NCBI GenBank assembly: GCA_964412555.1
Contig: CAYPPG010000013.1
Span: 1-64,000 of the forward strand
Source of the DNA: CAYPPG01 sp964412555
GTDB lineage: Bacteria; Hinthialibacterota; Hinthialibacteria; Hinthialibacterales; Hinthialibacteraceae
Direction of reading: 5' to 3'
Length of the DNA stretch: 64,000 bases
Made by a program: the position numbers and the translations under genes. A model generated the notes under the pieces. That model had not been told where the DNA came from. It saw nothing but the letters and a program-made list of their open reading frames with translations, and ran no database searches. Position 1 is the stretch's first letter; each line of letters begins with the position of its first letter. Positions 31,946 to 39,471 of this stretch are shown piece by piece.

Positions 31946-33745
31946 TTATTTCGTAAAAATGTGAACTCTTTTTGTTGCAGTTTTATTAGAGAAACCATTT
32001 TCATCTATAGCTTTCGCCATAACCTGATGTTCACCCGGTGAAATATCTTTCAATTCATAAACAAACGGGGCAGTTGTATCTGTTCCAACATGATTGCCAT
32101 CAATAAACCAATCAACCCGTTGAATTTCAAGACCGTATGGATGTTGTACGTCAGCCACCAGATCATCTCCAACCTGATAATTAGATTGATTTTGACTGGA
32201 TGGTTCAATGAATAGTACCGGCATGGATTTACTGGTCACGCTTTCCCAGATCACTCCATTGAATTCCATGTGACTGGTGTCTTCAATCTCACTTTCTCCA
32301 TGAACGATGACATTTTGAAATGTAACATCTATGATTCCTGCATCCTGTTCCACATCTACGTCTTCTTGTGGAAATGCCACCACATTCTGAACCAGGATTC
32401 CCGTTATATCTCCCCCTTCATTTCCCCCTCGGTTCTCGAATTGGAAGGGAGCACCACCGGTTTCCGCTTTCCAATCATAGCCAAAGATTCTGATGTTTCG
32501 CCAGGTGATATCTTGAATGGGAGCCTTACCGGATTCATTGGTATAAAGGATGATTCCACGATCCGCATCGACGGCATCACAATGATCCCAAGTGATGTCT
32601 CGGATTTCTCCATAGTAGTTTTCAGTCCCGATCTTGAGAGATGAGGCACAGGAAAAGACAATACAATCTTCCATAATGACCCGTTCACAACTCTCTCCTT
32701 CGAATTTACTTTTTACGGCGAAGGCGTCGTCGATGGATTGAATGGTAACATCATGAATGCACACATCGGTTGAACCATCAGGGTCGATACCATCTTTCCC
32801 ACTGAAGAGATGGAGGTTATCAAATTCCACATTCCGAGAGCGCCGGATATGCAGCATCCATGAATTGGAATTGCGGAAGGTGATGCCATCGAGTTGAACA
32901 TCGTTACAGTTTTCCATGTCGATTAAATGACCTTTGGTGGATTGATTACCCGGCACATTGCCATTGGCATCGATGGAACCCAACCCCGCTATGCGAACAT
33001 TATTACTGTCTTCGATATGGATATACCGTGACCCATCATAATCATCAGTTCCTTTGAGTACTGCGCCTGCACCCAGATATACTGTACAGTCTGAAGGAAT
33101 CGTCAATTTATCTGTACGATAAATCCCTGCCGGAAAATAGACTCTGGCATTTGGTGATAATAAATCCTGAATCTTTTGAGTTTGATTGAGTGTCTTGTCC
33201 GAAACCACACCTCGTTCCATTACATTGACCGCCTGATCAAATTCTTTCTGGTAATTCTGATACTGTTTCAGAGCATCAATAAAGAAAAAGACCGTGTACG
33301 TCGTTCTACCGGGAGTATTCAAATCAGGGAACTGAAGGTAGTAATTACCCGGTCCCGGCAGAATAAATTGAAAGTCATCACCATTCCGTGTAAAGGGAAG
33401 ATCTTTGCCGACAGTACGGAGATGTGCCTCTGTAATCTCTGCATCGACATTCAGTTCAACCTGTACCTCACCATCGGCGGCGAAGCGAACATAATTCGCC
33501 TCAAAATCCTTTTCCCCTTCACTGGAAAAGTGGTAGGTATGCTGATATTCAAAATCAACTGCCTGTCCTTCAATTATTCCGCTGACTTTCCCATCGGATT
33601 GATGGTCCAGGTTAACCGGATAAAAGACAATATTGGTTTTTGACTGAGCAGTGATAGAGATTCCAAATATACAGATACAGATGAATAGGGTGTTCCAGAA
33701 TTTGGTCCGTATACGGTTAAAATGTAAGTGACTGTAAATAGACAT
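31946..33745 (-). CDS. Secreted polygalacturonase-like beta-helix glycosidase (GH28/GH49 clan)
   Basis: A 599-residue exported protein, cargo of the Tn3-family element. Signal peptide within 1-35; an N-terminal beta-sandwich (about 36-150); a right-handed parallel beta-helix (about 190-480) starting ARVYFPAGIYRTDKLTIPSD and YLGAGAVLKGT. Acidic catalytic-type motifs GKDGIDPDGSTDV and SIDDAFAVKS correspond to the paired Asp of GH28/GH49 enzymes. The GHG and RIK motifs of typical polygalacturonases are not evident, so GH49-like or another clan-N specificity is possible. A C-terminal Ig-like domain (about 505-598) ends it. AAGGAT precedes the ATG. It follows the other cargo gene by 69 bases. Confidence 0.78.
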   Translation of the reverse strand: MSIYSHLHFNRIRTKFWNTLFICICIFGISITAQSKTNIVFYPVNLDHQSDGKVSGIIEGQAVDFEYQHTYHFSSEGEKDFEANYVRFAADGEVQVELNVDAEITEAHLRTVGKDLPFTRNGDDFQFILPGPGNYYLQFPDLNTPGRTTYTVFFFIDALKQYQNYQKEFDQAVNVMERGVVSDKTLNQTQKIQDLLSPNARVYFPAGIYRTDKLTIPSDCTVYLGAGAVLKGTDDYDGSRYIHIEDSNNVRIAGLGSIDANGNVPGNQSTKGHLIDMENCNDVQLDGITFRNSNSWMLHIRRSRNVEFDNLHLFSGKDGIDPDGSTDVCIHDVTIQSIDDAFAVKSKFEGESCERVIMEDCIVFSCASSLKIGTENYYGEIRDITWDHCDAVDADRGIILYTNESGKAPIQDITWRNIRIFGYDWKAETGGAPFQFENRGGNEGGDITGILVQNVVAFPQEDVDVEQDAGIIDVTFQNVIVHGESEIEDTSHMEFNGVIWESVTSKSMPVLFIEPSSQNQSNYQVGDDLVADVQHPYGLEIQRVDWFIDGNHVGTDTTAPFVYELKDISPGEHQVMAKAIDENGFSNKTATKRVHIFTK

Positions 33746-33814
33746 CGTTGTTCATCCTTTATTCATTCGATACCGGTTCAATAACATGGATTGTATAAGT
33801 TTCAGGTGGTGAAA

Positions 33815-35818
33815 TTAATCCCATTCGCGTTCCAGGACTCGCCCATCAGTTGAAATTTTCAACTGCAGTTCAGCATCGTTTCGGTCAATTTCAACCTCAT
33901 AATACTCTTCCTCTCCTTCATTTTTACAATGCATCAGTGAATCCAGTTCTCCACCCTCATTCAATTCTTTTTGGATTACGGTCTGAACGCTGGAGGGAAG
34001 TTCGTCTATTTCCACTTCCAGGTGGCGCTCTACAATTTTCCCTTCAGGTGTAACATCCAGATTGAAATCACGGCCATCTTTCGTCTCACCGTCTATATCG
34101 TAAACATCATCGTCTGTTTTGATTTCAATATCATCGGCGCCTGGAAATTCATGTTCAACAGCGTTCAGTAAAGCCTGACGCGTCTCTGAAGTCATCAACG
34201 TCCAATGCTCAAAAACATCTTCCCCCTGCATGTATTCAAAACTATCCTCGTCCCAGTCTTTCCATTCCTGGACACGTTCTTCCATACGTTGCCTGACTTG
34301 ATTGATTGCCTCAGACACATTTCCTCCATTCATCTGTTGATGAATCAGAAAAAACATTTCCATCTTATCTGTGCTGGAAAGAGCCACATACTGTTCAACC
34401 CGCGCACCATCTTTCAGCCTCTGAATCCAGTCCTGCGGAACTTCCTCTCCCAGTTGATCTGCGAGATGGATGGCTTTTTTGTAGGCATCTCCAATTCTCT
34501 GGCGGCGAATCTCAAAATCTTCCCGGCGGGTCAGAAATCTACCTTCCTGTGCATCCTCCAGATCACCTTCGGCATCTTCATCCTGAACACGAGCATGATC
34601 GGCATTGTAATGCTTTCCATTGATGTAGTAGATGATTCTCTGGTAATCCATGGAGTAGTTGTAGAGATCCATTGCCGCCTGATGGGCGCTTTCGGGATAA
34701 TGGTCTTTCACGAACATAGAAAGAATCTCCTGCCCGTCAAGATCAGGATTCTCACTGAGTTTCAGAAAAGCATAGATATTGATGTAGTTTCCCCAGGGGC
34801 GGTCAAAGATAGGATTCTTGTTGGAATTCCACATCAATCGCACGGCGACACGAGGGATTCCTTTCTCTTTCAGAAATTGAAACCGAGGTGCCCATTCATT
34901 ACCCATGTAACAGGGGAAATAGTTATGTCCGGTATATTCCCGCCAGGCATCGAACTCACAGACAATGCGTTCCGAAACTGCCGCGGTAAGAAATTCTTTA
35001 TCCAGCCCATGTTCAATCCGAAAATCTCCATCGGTATTTTTGATGGAAAAGTAGACATTATCCAGAACGCCTTCTCCCATCTCACTGGGGTTTCCCAGTT
35101 CACCCATACGCTGCCAGGTGCGCATTTGAACTTCCATATCATACTGTTTTGCCACCTGGGCTGTCGCATTGGTCATCCTTTTTACCCGTTCCGGAAAACG
35201 GATGTCTTTACATTTTTCACACTCACAGGACAGCACACTGATCTGAGTCTCATCTCCGGTAATTTGTAAGCCCGCCAGACCTGGGAACATGGAACAGAAC
35301 TCATTGATCTTACCGCGATAGACTTCCCATGTCTCTTCACGTCCCGGACATACCGCTGTCCCCCAGGTAACCGGTTTGATGACATCCAGTACTTCATCAG
35401 GGAAAATGAACTGATTACTGTGGAAATAAAGTCTGATATCTTTCTGTTTTGCGTAATCTGTAACTTCACGAAGAGCATTACGGAGCCGGTTAGCGGTTTC
35501 TCTATGTTCACTGTCCTTATCAAATGCCTGTGAACCGATGTTGCCAATCCCTCCTACAGTGAAATCATAAGTCAGCATGGCTTCCATGGTTTCTTTGGCG
35601 AATAAAAGATATCCATCCACTCCATATTTAACCGCCTGATCTATATTTTGTTTGATCTCATTCACCTGAAATTGAGTTAATTCTTCATCTTCCACATACC
35701 GTAGATTTTCATGATCGATAAAGAATAACTCTTTGAATGCGTTTGTTCCTGCTTGGGTAATCCCGGTAAAGAAAAGATAAATACTGAAAGCGATTGTGAT
35801 AATCCTAAGATTTTTCAT
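33815..35818 (-). CDS. Putative glycoside hydrolase with C-terminal PepSY-like domain
   Basis: A 667-residue exported protein (signal peptide 1-23). The N-terminal 450 residues look like a TIM-barrel glycosidase of the GH67/GH20-like type: AVKYGVDGYLLFAKETMEAM, GLAGLQITGDETQISV, a CECEKC motif near residue 200 and FPCYMGNEWAPRFQFLKEKG. No family can be named firmly. The last 120 residues match PepSY-like (PF11396-type) repeats: DDVYDIDGETKDGRDFNLDV, then EEEYYEVEIDRNDAELQLKI. Combining the two is unusual. AAGGAG precedes the ATG. It is transposon cargo, probably one transcript with the downstream beta-helix gene. Confidence 0.6.
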   Translation of the reverse strand: MKNLRIITIAFSIYLFFTGITQAGTNAFKELFFIDHENLRYVEDEELTQFQVNEIKQNIDQAVKYGVDGYLLFAKETMEAMLTYDFTVGGIGNIGSQAFDKDSEHRETANRLRNALREVTDYAKQKDIRLYFHSNQFIFPDEVLDVIKPVTWGTAVCPGREETWEVYRGKINEFCSMFPGLAGLQITGDETQISVLSCECEKCKDIRFPERVKRMTNATAQVAKQYDMEVQMRTWQRMGELGNPSEMGEGVLDNVYFSIKNTDGDFRIEHGLDKEFLTAAVSERIVCEFDAWREYTGHNYFPCYMGNEWAPRFQFLKEKGIPRVAVRLMWNSNKNPIFDRPWGNYINIYAFLKLSENPDLDGQEILSMFVKDHYPESAHQAAMDLYNYSMDYQRIIYYINGKHYNADHARVQDEDAEGDLEDAQEGRFLTRREDFEIRRQRIGDAYKKAIHLADQLGEEVPQDWIQRLKDGARVEQYVALSSTDKMEMFFLIHQQMNGGNVSEAINQVRQRMEERVQEWKDWDEDSFEYMQGEDVFEHWTLMTSETRQALLNAVEHEFPGADDIEIKTDDDVYDIDGETKDGRDFNLDVTPEGKIVERHLEVEIDELPSSVQTVIQKELNEGGELDSLMHCKNEGEEEYYEVEIDRNDAELQLKISTDGRVLEREWD

Positions 35819-35924
35819 TAACTTCTCCTTGGTAATTAGAAAATATACTGAGAATCAATCATTGTGTGGTGGATACAATGATTGATTTACAAAAATCATA
35901 CCCATAGTCAGCAATAAGTCCATT

Positions 35925-36248
35925 TTAAGTATGGTTTGTGAGATAACGATAGATACTTGCCTTTGAAAGGTTGTAATCTCTCATCAGGGTCTTTATTAAA
36001 ACGCCTTCTTTTCGCCGCTGCCGAAGCTCGCTGATTTGTTGGGAAGTCAAACTTTTTTTCCGTCCGAAAACCACTCCTCGCTCTTTCGCTTTTTGAATAC
36101 CGTCCATCTGCCGCTCGGCGCGAATTTCTGTTTCGAATTGGGCAATGGCTCCCAGCATGTTGAAAATCAATCGTCCGGTCGCATTATTGGTATCAATATT
36201 CTGATCAATCACTTGGAGGAAATGATAATAAGACATAGAATGAGACAC
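35925..36248 (-). pseudogene. tnpR: Serine resolvase (tnpR) C-terminal fragment
   Basis: 107 residues corresponding to the second half of a Tn3-family resolvase: IDQNIDTNNATGRLIFNMLG, AIAQFETEIRAERQMDGIQK, then FGRKKSLTSQQISELRQRRK and a helix-turn-helix LMRDYNLSKASIYRYL. The N-terminal catalytic part with the active-site Ser and RVS motif is missing; upstream sequence does not encode it. Divergent from tnpA, with the space between (36249-36328) too short for an intact res site. Confidence 0.88.
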
Positions 36249-36328
36249 GTCAATACATGGGTCTCAGAAAGTCCACTTTCCGAGACTATGCAGAAGGCAC
36301 TGGAGGCAGTGCAAAGGAGAGGAAAAGC

Positions 36329-37306
36329 ATGGGAAACCAGGAGATAAATGTGATCCAAAAACGGCTGAAAATTTTAGGAGATGATGAAATTGAGTCTCTC
36401 TACGGATTGCCTCACTTTACACCGGAAGAGCGGTTGCAATTCGTTATGTCATGGAGCGACATTTCGATTCTGCTCACCTCGATGACAGGAAAGCAATTGA
36501 TAAACAAACCCGATTGAAACAACAGAAATTAGTCCTGAACCTTTGCAACTATCGACAGTGCGATGTCGGACAACGTCAGAAACTGAAGATTAAAGCATGA
36601 ACTGTATTTCATTAACCGGCATTGCTCATTTATGGATGAATTCGACCATGTATTGGGGCGTTACGTTAAACAGAAAGCGGATGAACAAAATCTCACAGCC
36701 TGTCTGATTGCTTGGGGAACAAATATGGGACTGGGAAAAATGGGAGAAATATCGGACATTGGATATCACACACTCGCCGCCACATCCGAAAACTTTCTCC
36801 GCCCGGAAACGTTAAAAGAGGCTAATGACCGCATTAGCAACGCCATTGCGGAACTGGCTATATTCCGGCACTACGATCTCGGTGAAACGATCCATTCCAG
36901 CAGTGATGGGCAAAAATATGAGACGCGGATTCATACCATTAATGCACGATATTCTCCTAAATACTTTGGTCTTCAAAAAGGAATTGTGTCCTATACACTG
37001 GTTGCCAACCACATCCCTGTTAATGCCAGAATCATTGGTGCGAATGAACATGAAAGCCATTACGTTTTTGACCTTCTCTTCAACAACACTACTGAGATTC
37101 AGCCGAATGTTCATTCCACAGATACGCACGGTACGAATGAAGTAAACTTCGCTATCCTGCATCTGTTTGGGTATCAATTCGCCCCGCCCTATAAGGATAT
37201 CTACGATAAAGTGTGCCACTCACTGTATGGATTCAAACATCCGAACGCGATTGATCTCAACTCGATTATTCAGGAATTGGCTAATCTGCCACTCTCTTAC
37301 CAGTAA
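36329..37306 (+). pseudogene. tnpA: Tn3-family transposase (tnpA), deleted and frameshifted
   Basis: Three pieces of a transposase normally near 980 residues. Piece 1 (from ATG 36329, with AGGAG upstream) reads VIQKRLKILGDDEIESLYGL and PHFTPEERLQF. After a small deletion and frame change, piece 2 (36451-36600) reads ERHFDSAHLDDRKAIDKQTR then LKQQKLVLNL, the usual N-terminal domain. A large deletion follows. Piece 3 (36632-37306) is the DDE-domain region: CLIAWGTNMGLGKMGEISDI, ARYSPKYFGLQKG, STDTHGTNEVNFAILHLFG. The C-terminus is lost just before the right inverted repeat. Cannot make an active transposase. Confidence 0.9.
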
Positions 37307-37314
37307 TCAGTTTC

Positions 37315-37352
37315 CTTATTCCCCCTTTTCGAGGGGTTGTGCCAAAAATCCC
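37315..37352 (-). repeat. Right terminal inverted repeat of Tn3-family element
   Basis: 38 bp; on the minus strand it reads GGGATTTTTGGCACAACCCC...ATAAG, matching the left repeat at 37 of 38 positions. It lies 8 bases after the tnpA remnant stop. Confidence 0.93.
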
Positions 37353-37357
37353 AACTA
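37353..37357. repeat. Target site duplication, right copy (AACTA)
   Basis: Five bases outside the right inverted repeat, differing from the left AAGTA at the third base. One mutation since insertion would explain the difference. Confidence 0.7.
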
Positions 37358-37562
37358 TGAAATGCAAAAACGGTTGATGAGAAAAATCGAAGAAATTCTT
37401 GATAATCCATATCATTATAAACCGTTACGAAATATTTTGAAGAACCAGCGAAGAATCCACATTGGTAGTTATGTTCTCATCTTTGAAATTGTTAAAGAGA
37501 AAAAAATTGTTGTATTCCATGCATTCAAGCCTCATGATGCTGCCTATAATTCATCCGTATAA
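37358..37562 (+). pseudogene. RelE-like toxin gene, 3' part
   Basis: The frame continues the toxin cut at 31806: YEMQKRLMRKIEEILDNPYH, YKPLRNILKNQRRIHIGSYV, LIFEIVKEKKIVVFHAFKPH and a stop at 37560-37562. The pattern DNPYHYKPLRN...RRIHIGSYVLIFEI is diagnostic for a RelE-superfamily mRNA interferase group. No start codon with a ribosome site serves this part alone. Confidence 0.86.
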
Positions 37563-37599
37563 TTATTTTCTTGATTCAAGATCCAATCCATGGATTGAT

Positions 37600-37626
37600 A
37601 GACTCCCGTTCTTTTTCTGGGAGTCT
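37600..37626. terminator. Hairpin between convergent genes
   Basis: AGACTCCC and GGGAGTCT form an 8-bp stem around an 11-base T-rich loop. It sits between the toxin remnant and the convergent DUF429 gene; neither side has a strong T run, so terminator function is likely but weakly supported. Confidence 0.45.
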
Positions 37627-37654
37627 GTGATCATGTTTTATCAATGGCCGATCA

Positions 37655-38323
37655 TTAAGTTGGTAACAAAATCTCACCTTCCCGTGAATCCCCAATCAAT
37701 TCCCCTTTCCCTTTTTCTTGAAACCGGAAAACCGTGTACGCCGCCAAAATGGCATCCAATTGATGATCGGAAAGCGGCTTTTTACCAGGAACCGGAACAT
37801 TGGGGATGTACGATGCAAGCGCTTGTTGAAGAACAATGCGGGTGGCTACTTTGCCTTTAGGTGGTGGGAATGCTATATCCGGAAACAAAGCTTTTTTTGC
37901 GCCAGTAGGATATACCTCAAATGTAGATATATCCAATCCTTGAAAGCGCAAAAAGAGTAACAAACCTCGGCGAATCCACGCTTTTGCAGCTGGAAATGTA
38001 GTTTTTGTGACTGGAAATAAAGGAATCCCCCGTTGTCTCATAAGACGTTCACAAAGACGGGAAGAATGATCTGGACAATCGCATTTTGTCGGATTTTCGA
38101 GACAACAAAGCCCCATATCGAGAGGCAACCCTTTTGGCGCATCGATGGCCATCGCTTTTACGGTGTAGGATTCAAAAAAAGTGAGAATATCTGCGTCACT
38201 TTTGCAGTGTGCGCATTGAAGCAATTTACCTGTTCTATCGAGAACGGCACATCCGGATGGGCGTTTTGGAGAAGCGGACGGATCGATACCGCCATACACG
38301 ATTGGTTTTCGCTTTTTGCTCAC
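37655..38323 (-). CDS. DUF429-family protein (RNase H-like fold)
   Basis: A 222-residue protein with the DUF429 pattern: YGGIDPSASPKRPSGCAVLD (10-29, first acidic strand), AMAIDAPKGLPLD (second Asp strand), RLCERLMRQRGIPLFPVTKT and the C-terminal LSDHQLDAILAAYTVFRF with a third acidic cluster. This is a predicted RNase H-like nuclease family without a settled role. Cys pairs (CAHC, CLENPTKCDCPDH) may bind metal. It follows two small exported-protein genes closely (10-base gaps) and may be in one transcript with them. Confidence 0.78.
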   Translation of the reverse strand: MSKKRKPIVYGGIDPSASPKRPSGCAVLDRTGKLLQCAHCKSDADILTFFESYTVKAMAIDAPKGLPLDMGLCCLENPTKCDCPDHSSRLCERLMRQRGIPLFPVTKTTFPAAKAWIRRGLLLFLRFQGLDISTFEVYPTGAKKALFPDIAFPPPKGKVATRIVLQQALASYIPNVPVPGKKPLSDHQLDAILAAYTVFRFQEKGKGELIGDSREGEILLPT

Positions 38324-38332
38324 AATGGTCTT

Positions 38333-38557
38333 TTATGGTATTTCGAACAATTCGCGCAGCATCCGTGTCTTCATATCCGTCGCCGCTTTATCTCCGCTGA
38401 TGAAGGAATCCCCCTTCATCATGACATCGGTCTGTATTTGCCCGACTAGACCGGGAACGAATCGGTGTCTAAGAAGGATTTCTTCTGAGGAATAAACAGA
38501 GGAAATAATTCCTATGAATAATACGATAAATATGAACGAAAGACGCCCAATGTTCAT
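38333..38557 (-). CDS. Small exported protein, possibly truncated
   Basis: A 74-residue protein with a signal peptide (MNIGRLSFIFIVLFIGIISS) followed by ILLRHRFVPGLVGQIQTDVM. The start of the mature part resembles the first strand of longer exported beta-barrel-like proteins, so this may be a shortened gene. Ten bases separate it from genes on both sides. Function unknown. Confidence 0.5.
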   Translation of the reverse strand: MNIGRLSFIFIVLFIGIISSVYSSEEILLRHRFVPGLVGQIQTDVMMKGDSFISGDKAATDMKTRMLRELFEIP

Positions 38558-38566
38558 TTTTCCGAT

Positions 38567-38797
38567 TTATCTCCCTCCAAAGAGAGAACGCAAGCGGAAT
38601 TTGGATGTTCTTTCCCGTTGAATTTCTTCGACACGCTCATCGATGCGCTCATTCAATTTTTCATCCTCTGTTGCCGGTTTTTCCCGAACCGTCGAGGCAG
38701 AAAGACTAGGGTGTTGCCGTTTAACATCACTACTGGCACACGCAAGACTGAAGGCTAGGGTGATTGTAATACCGATAAATGCCAACTTGTTTTTCAT
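38567..38797 (-). CDS. Small putative lipoprotein
   Basis: A 76-residue protein with signal peptide MKNKLAFIGITITLAFSLAC, where LAC is a plausible lipobox, and a charged helical body (KLNERIDERVEEIQRERTSK) ending in FRLRSLFGGR. No family recognised. First gene of a closely spaced run of three. Confidence 0.55.
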   Translation of the reverse strand: MKNKLAFIGITITLAFSLACASSDVKRQHPSLSASTVREKPATEDEKLNERIDERVEEIQRERTSKFRLRSLFGGR

Positions 38798-39471
38798 AAT
38801 TATTCTATCCGTTTGTACTTTAAAATTTTATGGTATCTCAAATCAGGTAAACATATCATCAATCCTTAATGACATTAACTTCCCGATAATTTCAAAACCT
38901 AATTTCGAAGGATTGAAAGAAATTTTCGACCAATCCTTGTCAATGCTGTGGGGGGCTCTATCATCTGAAATCCCTTCGGGGTAGTAATTTTCCAAAATTA
39001 CATGAACCATCCCCCAACGGGGTAAAAGCCACATCTTCGGGGTAGTGATTTTCTAAAATTACATGAACCATCCCCCAAATGCCACCTCTTCGGCGTGGGA
39101 ATTTCCCAAAAATTAAGGAACCATACCCCAAGGGGGTTAAATAAGATAGCCAGTGGGCAACGCCCCTGGTAAAGGTCGTAGATCGTGAAATTCCACCCTG
39201 AAGGGGTGGCAGAAAAAAGGTTAAGATCTGACAGTTTTCTGTCACTTTTTCAGGGTGAAGTTTACTCCTTGTTTCATATTTCCAGGGGCGTTGCCCACTG
39301 GTTTATCTTCTGTCACCCTTTCAGGGTTAGGTTTACTCCTTATTTCACATCTCCAGAGGTGTTACCCGTTGGCTATCTTTTCATCCGTTGGGGTAATTCC
39401 TATATTTACCTTTAAGCCAATAACACTATGGTAATCCTAATGTCTGCCCGATTAATTTTATTGTAACTTAA
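38798..39471. repeat. Intergenic cluster of direct and inverted repeats
   Basis: No gene is evident. Units of about 60 bp starting TTCGGGGTAGT[A/G]ATTTTC begin at 38975 and 39035, with a third, degenerate copy near 39088; each contains CATGAACCATCCCCCAA or a variant. Two 71-bp direct repeats (about 39237-39307 and 39308-39379) start TCTGTCAC and contain TTTACTCCTT. CAGTGGGCAACGCCCCTGG (39151) is inverted at 39282 and again, degenerate, near 39352. This is a repeat family with GGGCGTTGCCC cores, seen in many environmental genomes. Confidence 0.75.

Larger units (their letters stand above)
31807..37352. mobile_element. Degenerate Tn3-family transposon carrying polysaccharide-degradation cargo
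   Basis: A 5546-bp element bounded by 38-bp terminal inverted repeats that match at 37 of 38 positions, begin GGGG and end ATAAG, as in Tn3-family ends. A 5-bp target duplication (one mismatch) flanks it. Order: left end, GH28/GH49-like gene, putative glycosidase gene, serine resolvase fragment (minus strand), tnpA fragments (plus strand), right end. This is the usual Tn3 layout with divergent tnpR and tnpA at one end and cargo at the other. Transposase and resolvase are both truncated, so it could move only if a related transposase acts on its ends. It disrupts a RelE-like toxin gene. Confidence 0.92.

Noticed and set aside
34205..35269. 354-codon plus-strand frame opposite the glycosidase cargo gene
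   Set aside because: Antisense shadow of a well-supported gene; no ribosome site or family motif.
38975..39380. Possible CRISPR array
   Set aside because: Repeat units differ in length and sequence, are partly inverted and lack constant repeats with unique spacers; no cas genes.
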